NCBI GenBank assembly: GCA_002299425.1
Contig: DBNW01000015.1
Span: forward strand, 1-46,948
Source: Methylococcaceae bacterium UBA662
GTDB taxonomy: Bacteria; Pseudomonadota; Gammaproteobacteria; Methylococcales; Methylomonadaceae
Direction of reading: 5' to 3'
DNA length: 46,948 bases
Shown: positions 34,085 to 42,502 of the stretch, piece after piece
How the letters are laid out: each line of letters starts with the position of its first letter
Numbering within the stretch: position 1 is the first letter of the stretch
Made by a program: the position numbers and the translations under genes
The notes under the pieces: generated by a model
Seen by the model: the letters and a program-made list of their open reading frames with translations, nothing else
Told to the model about the DNA's origin: nothing
The model's database searches: none

Positions 34085-35200
34085 ATGCACATGACTGCCT
34101 CAATGACCACAATCCCCGATTTCACCATTGTCGGCGGCGGCATCAACGGCTTGCTGACTGCCCGGGAATTTATCAACGCCGGTGCCCGCACTGCCATTAT
34201 CGACAAACAGGTCATTGGCCAAGAATCTTCCTGGGCGGGCGGCGGCATCTTGCTGCCGTTGTATCCGTGGCGGCAGGCCGAGGCAATTAGTGCACTGGTT
34301 TTAGAGAGCCTGCGTAGTTACCCGCACCTGCTAGCAGCCCTGTATGCCCAGACCGGGCTGGACCCGCAATGGCAGCCGTGCGGTCTGTTAGTGACAAAAA
34401 ACCCGGATGCTGCTCGGGCAAGAGCCTGGTGCAAACAGCATCAAGTCGCTTGTTTTCCGGCTGAACCCAAACAGTTCAATAACCTGCAAACCGAGCCAGA
34501 GACGCCTTTATGGCTGCCTGACATTGCCCACGTTCGCAACCCCCGGCTGCTTAAGTCACTGAAACAAGACCTCAGCCAAAAAGGCTGTCAGTTTTATCAG
34601 CATCAGCCCATTACTAAAATCAGCCTAAAAGGCAATCGCGTGGTGAGTTTGGCCAGCCATGAGCAAGTTTTTCCGGTTCATCATGTGGTGCTAGCGGGCG
34701 GAGCCTGGACGGGGCAAATTTTCCAAGAGTTATTGCCCACACTCGGTCACATCCCAAAAATTACACCGGTTAAGGGGCAGATGCTGCTCTACGAGGCCCA
34801 GCCTGAAACCCTAGCCTTCATGGTCTTAGAAGGCGGCCATTACCTGATCCCCCGACGCGACGGCAAAATTCTAGCCGGCAGTTCCGTCGAATTTGACGGC
34901 TTCAACAAAGCGACCAGCAGCACCGTGCTAGATACGCTCAATGCCTTCGCCCTGAATTTGCTGCCAACGCTCAAAGGCTATCCGATTGCCCGGCAGTGGG
35001 CGGGGCTGCGACCGGGAACCGCCGAAGGCATTCCTTACATCGGCCCACACCCAGAAATCGCCAACTTGAGCGTCAACGCCGGGCATTTTCGCAACGGTTT
35101 AGTCATGGCGCCCGCCTCGGCGCGGCTTTTGGTTGACTTAGTGCTAGGTCGCCCACCCTGTCTTGCCGAAGAACCCTACCAATTCACCCGACCGCACTAA
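34085..35200 (+). CDS. thiO: Glycine oxidase ThiO (FAD-dependent)
   Basis: The protein of about 371 residues has the FAD motif FTIVGGGINGLLTAREFINAGA at the start, then SSWAGGGILLPLYPW typical of ThiO, VVLAGGAWTGQI, VKGQMLLYEA, HYLIPRRDGKILAGSS and the C-terminal WAGLRPGTAEGIPYIG and NAGHFRNGLVMAPAS. It oxidises glycine to iminoglycine for the thiazole ring of thiamine. The start is uncertain among ATGs 34085, 34091 and 34103, none with a clear ribosome site. The longer frame begins with TTG and is not needed. pyrD follows after five bases. Confidence 0.93.
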   Translation: MHMTASMTTIPDFTIVGGGINGLLTAREFINAGARTAIIDKQVIGQESSWAGGGILLPLYPWRQAEAISALVLESLRSYPHLLAALYAQTGLDPQWQPCGLLVTKNPDAARARAWCKQHQVACFPAEPKQFNNLQTEPETPLWLPDIAHVRNPRLLKSLKQDLSQKGCQFYQHQPITKISLKGNRVVSLASHEQVFPVHHVVLAGGAWTGQIFQELLPTLGHIPKITPVKGQMLLYEAQPETLAFMVLEGGHYLIPRRDGKILAGSSVEFDGFNKATSSTVLDTLNAFALNLLPTLKGYPIARQWAGLRPGTAEGIPYIGPHPEIANLSVNAGHFRNGLVMAPASARLLVDLVLGRPPCLAEEPYQFTRPH

Positions 35201-35205
35201 CGGCT

Positions 35206-36249
35206 ATGGATATTTACCCCTTACTCAGGCCACTGTTATTTGCCCTTGATCCAGAAACCGCGCACACGGTGACGCTAAAGCTGTTGCAACTGGGCCATTT
35301 TACTCGGCTAAGCCAGCGACTTTATGCCGCCCCCGCCACCCAACCGGTCAACGTGATGGGCCTGACGTTCAAAAACTCGGTTGGCTTAGCAGCCGGTTTA
35401 GACAAAAACGGCGACTGCATCGATGCCCTAGCCGACCTAGGCTTTGGTTTTTTGGAACTCGGCACGGTTACGCCCCGCCCCCAACCCGGCAATCCTAAAC
35501 CCCGTTTGTTCCGCTTGCCCGAGCACCACGCCCTCATCAACCGCATGGGCTTTAACAACCTAGGCGTAGCGCATTTGCTAAAGCAAATTAGGCACAGCCG
35601 CTACCAGGGAATTTTGGGCATCAATATCGGCAAAAATTTCGATACGCCCCCTGAACAGGCCCTAGACGATTACCTATGCTGTTTGCGGCAAGTTTATGCC
35701 GCAGCCAGTTACGTCACCGTCAACGTTTCCTCTCCCAATACCCAGAACTTACGGCAATTGCAACACGGTGATGCGCTAAAGAAATTACTGGAGGGCTTAA
35801 AAAAGGCGCAAGGCACGCTGCAACAAGAACACGGCCGCTATGTGCCCTTGGTGCTAAAAATTGCTCCTGACCTGAGTGCTGAAGAAATCAGTCCTATCGC
35901 CCGATTATTGCTTGAGTTTGCCATAGACGGCGTCATCGCCACCAACACCACGGTGCAACGCCATATGCTGGCCAACCATCCGTTAGCCAGTGAAACCGGC
36001 GGACTCAGCGGTGCGCCGGTCAAAGACCTAGCCACCGCAGTAGTCAAACAATTGGCCCTAGAATTAAACGGCAATTGCCCCATCATTGCCGCAGGCGGCA
36101 TTATGTGCGCCGCGCACGCCGAAGAAAAATTCAAAGCCGGTGCCAGCTTGGTGCAAATTTATAGCGGGCTGATTTATCAGGGACCTGGCTTGGTCAGGCA
36201 AATCCTATCCAGCCAAACCGGCCCACAACGCCCTTCTCGCTTTCTTTAA
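35206..36249 (+). CDS. pyrD: Dihydroorotate dehydrogenase, quinone type (class 2)
   Basis: The 347-residue flavoenzyme makes orotate in pyrimidine synthesis and reduces membrane quinone. The N-terminal helical part (YPLLRPLLFALDPETAHTVT) is the membrane and quinone site of class 2 enzymes. FMN and catalytic motifs include GLAAGLDKNG, ELGTVTPRPQPGNPKPRLFR, NRMGFNN, the catalytic Ser in VTVNVSSPNTQNLR, and IIAAGGIM and QIYSGLIYQGP at the end. Length is normal. It lies in a tight run with thiO and the next gene. Confidence 0.97.
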   Translation: MDIYPLLRPLLFALDPETAHTVTLKLLQLGHFTRLSQRLYAAPATQPVNVMGLTFKNSVGLAAGLDKNGDCIDALADLGFGFLELGTVTPRPQPGNPKPRLFRLPEHHALINRMGFNNLGVAHLLKQIRHSRYQGILGINIGKNFDTPPEQALDDYLCCLRQVYAAASYVTVNVSSPNTQNLRQLQHGDALKKLLEGLKKAQGTLQQEHGRYVPLVLKIAPDLSAEEISPIARLLLEFAIDGVIATNTTVQRHMLANHPLASETGGLSGAPVKDLATAVVKQLALELNGNCPIIAAGGIMCAAHAEEKFKAGASLVQIYSGLIYQGPGLVRQILSSQTGPQRPSRFL

Positions 36250-36267
36250 AGCCCATGTACCTTTGCC

Positions 36268-37041
36268 ATGAAAATATCTTTTGACGACACGAAAGACACC
36301 CCGGCTGCAACACCAGACCCTACCAGCGCGTGCCCCGTGTGCGGCGGTAAAAAAATTAGGCGTTCGCGCACCAAGCCTAACGAAACGTTTATCAATCGGG
36401 TTTTCTACCGCCATTACCGCTGCCGGAACTGCCGCGCCCGTATCTCGCTCATGGATTCCGTGCGGGTATTTTGGTCAGTCGGCGGCACTGTTTTGTTAGC
36501 CGGTTTTGCCGGCGTGGTTTTTTGGTTGTCTCAGATGCCCCCGCCATCCGCCGCACCGGCACAGCAGGAGCCGCCCAACGTCCAACAACTTGAGCAGCAA
36601 GCCCTGAACGGGGATATCGGAGCCGAACTGCAATTAGGGCTGCTTTATCACAACAGCCAACACACCCCTAACAATGCCAGGAAGGCCGCTAAATGGTTTA
36701 AAAAAGCGGCTGAACATGGCAGCGCCGAGGGTGCTTACGGGTATGGCATGGCCTTGTTAGCCGGCCAAGGCGTCTTAGTGAGTTACGGCGAGGCATTAAG
36801 GTGGCTGGAAAAATCTGCCCGCCTCGGCTACAGCCGCGCTCAATTTGAGTTGGGTAATATCTACCGGTTTAAGGCCGGCATTGAACCTGACCTAAAACAG
36901 GCCTACCTTTGGTATAGCCTAGCCGCCGCCGCAGGCATGGCCGATGCGGCGATCGCCAGGGACGCGGTGGCCGCCTACCTAACACCCCAAGAAATCCTCG
37001 ATCTGCAAAACAAAGCCAAGGAAATTAGCATCCAACACTGA
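36268..37041 (+). CDS. Zinc-ribbon and Sel1/TPR-repeat membrane protein
   Basis: The 257-residue protein has an N-terminal cytosolic zinc ribbon (CPVCGGKK ... YRCRNCRAR, about 22-58), a membrane helix (VGGTVLLAGFAGVVFWL, about 71-87) and a C-terminal set of Sel1-type repeats, for example AELQLGLLYHNSQ, AAKWFKKAAEHGSAEGAYGY and ALRWLEKSARLGYSRAQFEL, then AYLWYSLAAAAGM. Such proteins act as scaffolds in envelope or signalling complexes. The partner is unknown. It starts 18 bases after pyrD and is probably in its operon. Confidence 0.8.
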   Translation: MKISFDDTKDTPAATPDPTSACPVCGGKKIRRSRTKPNETFINRVFYRHYRCRNCRARISLMDSVRVFWSVGGTVLLAGFAGVVFWLSQMPPPSAAPAQQEPPNVQQLEQQALNGDIGAELQLGLLYHNSQHTPNNARKAAKWFKKAAEHGSAEGAYGYGMALLAGQGVLVSYGEALRWLEKSARLGYSRAQFELGNIYRFKAGIEPDLKQAYLWYSLAAAAGMADAAIARDAVAAYLTPQEILDLQNKAKEISIQH

Positions 37042-37192
37042 TCCGCTTTATAACGTTAAGCGCACTTTATCCCGTGCCACAACGGCTAACGCAGGAGACC
37101 GAAACACGAACACCGGTGCCGTAGCGGCGCCGTTATAACCACCAACCGGACTAAAATGCTCCACCGCTGTTAACGCCACGATCGACGCGCAT

Positions 37193-38302
37193 TTACCGAT
37201 CGTGGCCTGTCTCTGGCGCAAATGTCAGCCGCAAATCCCCGCCCACTTGCCGGACATCTTTTAACCCCAGCAAAACTTTATCAGCCATTGTCTTGACCCC
37301 CGGCAAATGGAACAAACCGCGTCCTTCATCACCAAGCACGCACGGGGCCATGTAGACGACCAGTTCGTCGATCCAGTTTTCGACCAGTAATGCACCGTTC
37401 AACACCGCGCCCGCCTCGACCAATACCTCGTTGATTTGCTGTTCAGCCAAAAAAGCCATCACCGCCTGTAACGCCACCCGCCCGTTGTGCGCTGCAAGCC
37501 GATGGACTTCAAAGCCGGCTTGGGTCAATTGCCGATGCCTGTTGCCATCATCGCAACAGGTTAAGATCACGCTGCGGCCTGGCAGTTTAGCCATTTGCGC
37601 GGTTGGCGGCGTCTGCAAGCGGCTGTCCAAAATAACCCGGATCGGTTGCACGGCTGGAAAATCCACTCGCGCCGTCAAGGCCGGGTCATCGGCTAACAGG
37701 GTGCCTATGCCGGTCAGTATCGCCGAGCTTTGCGCGCGCAGCCGCTGCACGTCGGCGCGGGCTTGGGGCGAGGTGATCCATTGACTGTCGCCGCAGGCAC
37801 ACGCCGTGCGCCCGTCCAGACTCATTGCCAGCTTGCTGCGGACCAACGGGCGCTGTTCAGTCATGCGCTTGATGAAGCCTTGGTTTAAAGCACGGGCATC
37901 GGCTTCCAGCACGCCTACGGTTAGGGAAATGCCTGCGGCTGCTAATTTGGCCAGACCGCGACCGGACACCCGTGGGTTGGGGTCTGGTAGAGCAGCAACG
38001 ACGCGATGGATGCCAGCAGCGATTAAGGCATCGCAACACGGCGGGGTTTTGCCATAATGACTGCACGGCTCTAACGTGACGTAGGCGGTGGCACCTTGGG
38101 CATTGGCGACTGCGGCTAAAGCGACCACTTCGGCATGGGGACCGCCGGCGCGTTGGTGCCAGCCTTCGGCGATGATGCAACCGTTTTTTACCAGTACGCA
38201 GCCGACCCGTGGGTTAGGGGCGGTGGTGTAAAACCCGTTACGCGCCAATTGCAGGGCGCGCGCCATAAAAAAAACATCCTCCCGAGCGGCTGCCGTGATC
38301 AT
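37193..38302 (-). CDS. ribD: Bifunctional riboflavin biosynthesis protein RibD
   Basis: The 369-residue enzyme deaminates and then reduces the pyrimidine intermediate of riboflavin synthesis. The N-terminal deaminase holds zinc through HAEVVAL and PCSHYGKTPPCC (about 53-90). The C-terminal reductase (about 150-360) has RPLVRSKLAMSLDGRTAC and LVEAGAVLNGALL. The start overlaps the nrdR stop by four bases (ATGA), a common nrdR-ribD pairing in Proteobacteria. Confidence 0.96.
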   Translation of the reverse strand: MITAAAREDVFFMARALQLARNGFYTTAPNPRVGCVLVKNGCIIAEGWHQRAGGPHAEVVALAAVANAQGATAYVTLEPCSHYGKTPPCCDALIAAGIHRVVAALPDPNPRVSGRGLAKLAAAGISLTVGVLEADARALNQGFIKRMTEQRPLVRSKLAMSLDGRTACACGDSQWITSPQARADVQRLRAQSSAILTGIGTLLADDPALTARVDFPAVQPIRVILDSRLQTPPTAQMAKLPGRSVILTCCDDGNRHRQLTQAGFEVHRLAAHNGRVALQAVMAFLAEQQINEVLVEAGAVLNGALLVENWIDELVVYMAPCVLGDEGRGLFHLPGVKTMADKVLLGLKDVRQVGGDLRLTFAPETGHDR

Positions 38303-38754
38303 GTTTTGTTCTGCAAGTTAGCGATTATTTCGGTAAATTCACTGACATCCTGGAAGCTGCGGTAAACAGAGGCAAAACGCACAAAGGCGACGTGGTCGAG
38401 CTGGCTTAATTCTTTCATGACTTTTTCGCCTAAATCCTGGGCCGATACTTCCCGCTCGCCCGAACCCAGCAAATCTTTTTTGATACGGTTGATAGCAGCT
38501 TCGATAGCCTCACTGCCGACCGGTCTTTTTTCCAAGGCTTTCAGCATGCCAGAACGCAGTTTTTTTTCCTCAAAGGGTTCGCAAAGCCCATCGCGTTTAA
38601 CAACCCGAGGCAACACCAATTCAATCATCTCAAACGTGGTGAAACGCTCTTTGCAAACGGTGCATTCGCGCCGTCGGCGCACTTGGTCGCCGTCATTAGC
38701 CAGCCTGGAATCAAGCACCCGAGTGTCGTGTGCACCACAAAACGGACATCGCAT
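38299..38754 (-). CDS. nrdR: Transcriptional repressor NrdR
   Basis: The 151-residue protein represses ribonucleotide reductase genes in response to nucleotides. It has an N-terminal zinc ribbon (MRCPFCGAHDTRVLDSR, then CTVCKERFTTFE) and an ATP-cone domain starting VVKRDGLCEPFEEKKLRSGM. The start at 38754 is the canonical MRCPFC start; the longer frame is not needed. Its stop overlaps ribD. Confidence 0.97.
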   Translation of the reverse strand: MRCPFCGAHDTRVLDSRLANDGDQVRRRRECTVCKERFTTFEMIELVLPRVVKRDGLCEPFEEKKLRSGMLKALEKRPVGSEAIEAAINRIKKDLLGSGEREVSAQDLGEKVMKELSQLDHVAFVRFASVYRSFQDVSEFTEIIANLQNKT

Positions 38755-38947
38755 GCAACCACCGTCTATTCGCCTTTTTATCGGCAAGTAAGGTTAAAAC
38801 CGGATATTCTATAGCATTTTTATGCTTAACGAGCAGTACTGGGTGTGTTAGCTTATCAGCCCGCAGCGTTAAACAGCGAAGCCTCTAAAAGAAAAGCGGC
38901 GTTGTTAGCCCTTGGAAAATTTAATTCAACCATTTTATAGGTCTGCT

Positions 38948-39697
38948 ATGTGTTTTAATGCCACCATGTCGTTAAGTCTTGGGGTAATCGGTTTGGTTGC
39001 CGCAGGCATCACGGTAATGGATAAAGAGGAGCCTGTTTGGGTACGGACGGCTAGGGCTTACGCTATTTTCCATTTCTCCCTGATGGAGTTCATCCAGTAT
39101 TTTGCTTATCCGGTCGCAAACCAGTGCGGCTATGGCACCAACCTATGGTTAAGCGAATTTTCCACCTACCATATCAGCTTGCAGGCTTTCGCTATCATGC
39201 CGGCTTTAGCGACGTATTCGTCGGATCGGCTCGCACTTAAACGGGCCACTGTGTTAGGCGTGTTGTTAAGCGGCTCTTTTTTGCTGTGCAATTTTTTGCC
39301 GCAACATTGGCAATTCTTCAACATACCGCAGAATTTTATCGGCGATTTAGTCACTTGTTTGACCATGGGCCGCTACCATATCGCCTATTCAATAGGCAGT
39401 GCCTATGGCGAATGGGTGATGTACGGCTCGTTGTTCGCATTGGCTTTGAGTGGGTATTTATGGAAAGGCAACAAGAGAATGGCCCACTACCATTGCGTGA
39501 CGGCCATGCTGGCCCTGTATGTGCCGCAGCTATTTTTTGGCACTACCACCGGTGAAGCAGCGGCGATTTATTGCCTGTATTCCATTCCGATAACCGGCAG
39601 CTTTATGCCCCTGTTCAAAAAATTCTTCATGGCGCCCTCGGTGTACACGGTTGAAGCCGATAGCCGCCTAAAAAGCGTACTGGAGACAGACCGCTAG
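38948..39697 (+). CDS. DUF5765-like polytopic membrane protein
   Basis: A 249-residue protein with about seven hydrophobic segments. The start MCFNATMSLSLGVIGL resembles the MCW-A-SL opening of DUF5765-type membrane proteins, so ATG 38948 (with AGG upstream) is preferred to the TTG at 38912. Conserved-looking His and Glu residues lie in helices (FHFSLMEFIQYFAYP, YHISLQAF). A membrane enzyme or sensor is possible, but no function is known. It is transcribed alone. Confidence 0.75.
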   Translation: MCFNATMSLSLGVIGLVAAGITVMDKEEPVWVRTARAYAIFHFSLMEFIQYFAYPVANQCGYGTNLWLSEFSTYHISLQAFAIMPALATYSSDRLALKRATVLGVLLSGSFLLCNFLPQHWQFFNIPQNFIGDLVTCLTMGRYHIAYSIGSAYGEWVMYGSLFALALSGYLWKGNKRMAHYHCVTAMLALYVPQLFFGTTTGEAAAIYCLYSIPITGSFMPLFKKFFMAPSVYTVEADSRLKSVLETDR

Positions 39698-39850
39698 CGA
39701 GGCAGCCGTTCAGCAGTGCTCGGCATCAGGCTTGCGCCAGCGAGTGTTACAATGTACCATTTAATCCCGCCTCACCCGAGGCATTTTCCGGCAGGCAACA
39801 CTTAGCCGCAACCTGCATTCAAACACAAACTATCTCATAAGGATAAGTCA

Positions 39851-40633
39851 ATGCACCGCATTCAATCGGGTTTAACCGTACAGAAAGTACTAATGCCCCA
39901 AAAAAGCCCTGGTTTTTTTGTCGCTAGCAGCCTGGTATTGGCCGGTTTTTTACACTTCGCCGTAGCCGCCCCCGCACTGGCAGAATCCACGCAGACGCAA
40001 GAAGCCACCACCACTGCGTCTTTATTATCCACCCCGGTCAGCTTTAACCAAGCGCGCGCTATTGCCTTAGCACAGTTCCCGGGCACCCGGCTGGTGTACG
40101 GCGAGCGCACCCGCGAGGCGGGTGTATTGGCTTGGGATATGAAGCTAAACAACGGCATCGCCGTTTACATTAACGCGCAAACCGGTGCCGTCATCAAGCA
40201 AGAGCGCTGGCGTGGAGGCGTTGTTACCCCACCTCCCGCCCCAATCACCTTGGCACAAGCCCGTAACATCGCCCTAGCGCAATACCCCGGTACTCGGGTG
40301 GTCAGACACCAACGCCTGCGCGAAGCTGGGGTATTGGTTTGGCAAATGCGTCTGGACAACGGCATGGCGGTTTATTTGCACGGCCGCACCGGCGAGATCA
40401 TCCGGCACGAACGCTGGCGCCGGGCTGGCACCACACCTCCCGCCACCACCGTTAGCTTCCAGCGCGCCTTGAACATCGCCTTAGCGCAATACCCCGGAAC
40501 TCGTCTGGTCAAAGGCGAACTGACCCGCGAGGAAGGCATACTGGCCTGGGACATGATGCTGAGCAACGGCATGGCGGTTTATATCGACGCCAATACCGGT
40601 GCCATCATCGAGCACGAACGCTGGCGCTGGTAA
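39851..40633 (+). CDS. Exported protein with three tandem PepSY-like repeats
   Basis: The 260-residue protein has a signal sequence (about 1-44, ending near ALAES), then three repeats of about 62-66 residues: each begins with xFNQARAIALAQFPGTR-like sequence and contains LAWDMKLNNGIAVYIN and TGAVIKQERWR. The repeats match PepSY domains, usually protease-inhibiting or metal-related modules in the periplasm. Copies 1 and 3 are closest. It is probably periplasmic. A terminator follows at 40676. No protease gene is adjacent. Confidence 0.8.
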   Translation: MHRIQSGLTVQKVLMPQKSPGFFVASSLVLAGFLHFAVAAPALAESTQTQEATTTASLLSTPVSFNQARAIALAQFPGTRLVYGERTREAGVLAWDMKLNNGIAVYINAQTGAVIKQERWRGGVVTPPPAPITLAQARNIALAQYPGTRVVRHQRLREAGVLVWQMRLDNGMAVYLHGRTGEIIRHERWRRAGTTPPATTVSFQRALNIALAQYPGTRLVKGELTREEGILAWDMMLSNGMAVYIDANTGAIIEHERWRW

Positions 40634-40675
40634 TGACTGCGGGTATCCCGCCCGTAGTTTTTTAGTAGTCCCTCA

Positions 40676-40709
40676 AACGCCGGGCTAGGATTCTACCCGG
40701 CGTTTTCTT
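40676..40709 (+). terminator. Rho-independent terminator after the PepSY gene
   Basis: AACGCCGGG and CCCGGCGTT form a nine-base GC-rich stem with an 11-base loop, followed by TTTCTT. It ends the PepSY transcript before the DUF1826 gene. Confidence 0.85.
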
Positions 40710-40800
40710 CTTTGCACCCCGCCCAACCACCGACGGGCCTTAAAAAAACCCAAGCACCAAACCCGTACAGGCCCTTTTATCACACCAACCCGAGACATTT

Positions 40801-41463
40801 ATGGCCGCCGTTTTGCCTTTGCGCCAAGCATCCCCGCATACTGTTGTCAGCCAACAGCTAGCCGACCTGGCCAGCATCTACCAAGCAGAAACCCAATTGT
40901 GCGTCATCCAACGACAGCCATCGCCTGAATTGGCCGGCTTTGTTGCTGCTGCACTGCAAAACGCCAGCACCATTAGCGTGCTGTCGGTGTTGCATCCGGC
41001 CCGCTTCGATTTTGAGCAGTTACTGCCTAAGCTAGCCGGTTATCCCGGCTATCTGGCTTTCTGCGACGACAGCCAACAATTGGCTACAGCGTTTGCCGAT
41101 TTATTTGGCTTAGCGCAATTAGGCCTGCGCTTGCGTAGCCTGGATCAAGCCATGTGCCCTAGGTTTCATGTTGACAACGTACCGTGCCGCCTGATCGTAA
41201 GTTACGGCGGCCTAGGCACTGAATGGCTAGAACATCGGCATGTAGACCGCAGCAAGTTGGGCCGGGGCGCACAGGGTTTGCCTGACGAAACCTCCGGCTT
41301 GCTGCGTCCGGGCGCAGCGATTGCTTGCCTGGCCCCTTATGCCATCGGCCTAATGAAAGGTTGCGGTTGGGCGGGCAATGAACGGTACGGTCTCGTGCAC
41401 CGCTCGCCTAAACCCACCTCCCACGCCCCGCGCCGGTTATTGCTGACGCTGGATTTTGCCTAA
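40801..41463 (+). CDS. DUF1826 protein of a metal-homeostasis cluster
   Basis: The 220-residue protein matches the DUF1826 family, with FHVDNVPCRLIVSYGGLGTEWL and then GLLRPGAAIACLAPYAIGLMKG near the end, and a final HRSP...RRLLLTLDF. The HVD and two Cys residues could bind metal. Family members are typically encoded beside COG0523 GTPases under zinc (Zur) control, as here: two such genes follow at 18 and 31 bases. Its reaction is unknown. No Zur box was recognised upstream. Confidence 0.85.
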   Translation: MAAVLPLRQASPHTVVSQQLADLASIYQAETQLCVIQRQPSPELAGFVAAALQNASTISVLSVLHPARFDFEQLLPKLAGYPGYLAFCDDSQQLATAFADLFGLAQLGLRLRSLDQAMCPRFHVDNVPCRLIVSYGGLGTEWLEHRHVDRSKLGRGAQGLPDETSGLLRPGAAIACLAPYAIGLMKGCGWAGNERYGLVHRSPKPTSHAPRRLLLTLDFA

Positions 41464-41481
41464 CTTTATTTGGAGACTCCC

Positions 41482-42471
41482 ATGTCCGACCCCACCCGTA
41501 CCCTGCCCGTCCCGGTAACCATTCTGACCGGCTTTTTAGGTGCCGGCAAAACCACCTTGCTGAACCGCATCCTGTCTGAAGACCACGGTCTGCGTATCGC
41601 CGTGATTGAAAACGAATTCGGCGAGGCGGGCATCGACAACGAATTGCTATTCAACGAACGCGAGCAAATCGTAGAAATGAACAACGGCTGCATCTGTTGC
41701 ACCGTGCGCGGCGATTTGGTGCGAATTCTAGGTGATTTGTCGGTGCAGCGTGAAACCGGGCAACTGCGGTTTGACCGCGTGATCATCGAAACCACCGGCC
41801 TAGCCGACCCCGCCCCGGTAGCGCAAACCTTTTTTGTCGAGCCGGACATTGCCGATTACTACCGGCTAGATGCCATCATTACCGTCGTTGATGCCAAACA
41901 CGCACCTCAGCAATTGGACGAACACCACGAAGCGCAAGAACAAGTCGGCTTTGCCGACCGCTTGCTGTTGTCGAAAACCGATTTGGTCAGCGCGGATGAG
42001 CGGGCTAATCTGGAGGCGCGCTTGCGGCTCATTAACGCGCGTGCGCCCATTGCCGCTGCGCATTTTGGTCAGGCAGACATTAGCGACATTTTAGACATAC
42101 ACGGCTTTAGCCTGAACGCAATTTTAGACATTGAACCGGATTTCCTCGACGACATCAGCCACGCACACGACGACACTATCCGCTCGTTCGTCTACCGCAC
42201 CGAACAGGCTTTTGATGCGGCGCGGCTCATCGCCTTTATGGATGTACTGGTGCGCCATTACGGCACCGATTTGCTGCGTTACAAGGGCATTTTGCATGTC
42301 AAGGGTTGTGACCGTAAAGTGATTTACCAAGGCGTGCACATGCTGCTGGCCGACCATATCGGCACACCCTGGCCTGCCAACCAGCCCCGCCCATCGACGT
42401 TGGTGTTCATTGGCCGCAACGTGCCGGAGGCGGAGTTCCGCGCCGCCCTAGACAGTTGTCTGGTTGCCTAA
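41482..42471 (+). CDS. COG0523 G3E-family GTPase (metallochaperone type)
   Basis: The 329-residue protein has GFLGAGKTTLLNRIL (P-loop, about 15-29), the signature metal-binding GCICC in MNNGCICCTVRGD, VIETTGLADPAPV (Switch) and a good G4 base motif, LLSKTDLV. A CobW C-terminal domain (about 230-325) is present. The start at 41482 has GGAG ten bases upstream. These GTPases deliver zinc or cobalt to target proteins. The target is not known from sequence. It is followed by a second paralogue. Confidence 0.93.
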   Translation: MSDPTRTLPVPVTILTGFLGAGKTTLLNRILSEDHGLRIAVIENEFGEAGIDNELLFNEREQIVEMNNGCICCTVRGDLVRILGDLSVQRETGQLRFDRVIIETTGLADPAPVAQTFFVEPDIADYYRLDAIITVVDAKHAPQQLDEHHEAQEQVGFADRLLLSKTDLVSADERANLEARLRLINARAPIAAAHFGQADISDILDIHGFSLNAILDIEPDFLDDISHAHDDTIRSFVYRTEQAFDAARLIAFMDVLVRHYGTDLLRYKGILHVKGCDRKVIYQGVHMLLADHIGTPWPANQPRPSTLVFIGRNVPEAEFRAALDSCLVA

Positions 42472-42502
42472 AAGCCGTGCCGACTTCGCTTAGGAAGCCG
42501 TC

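Noticed and set aside
39720..39850. Zur-like site (TGTTACAATGTACCA) before the PepSY gene
   Set aside because: Only weakly palindromic and not in front of the DUF1826/COG0523 genes, so no claim is made.
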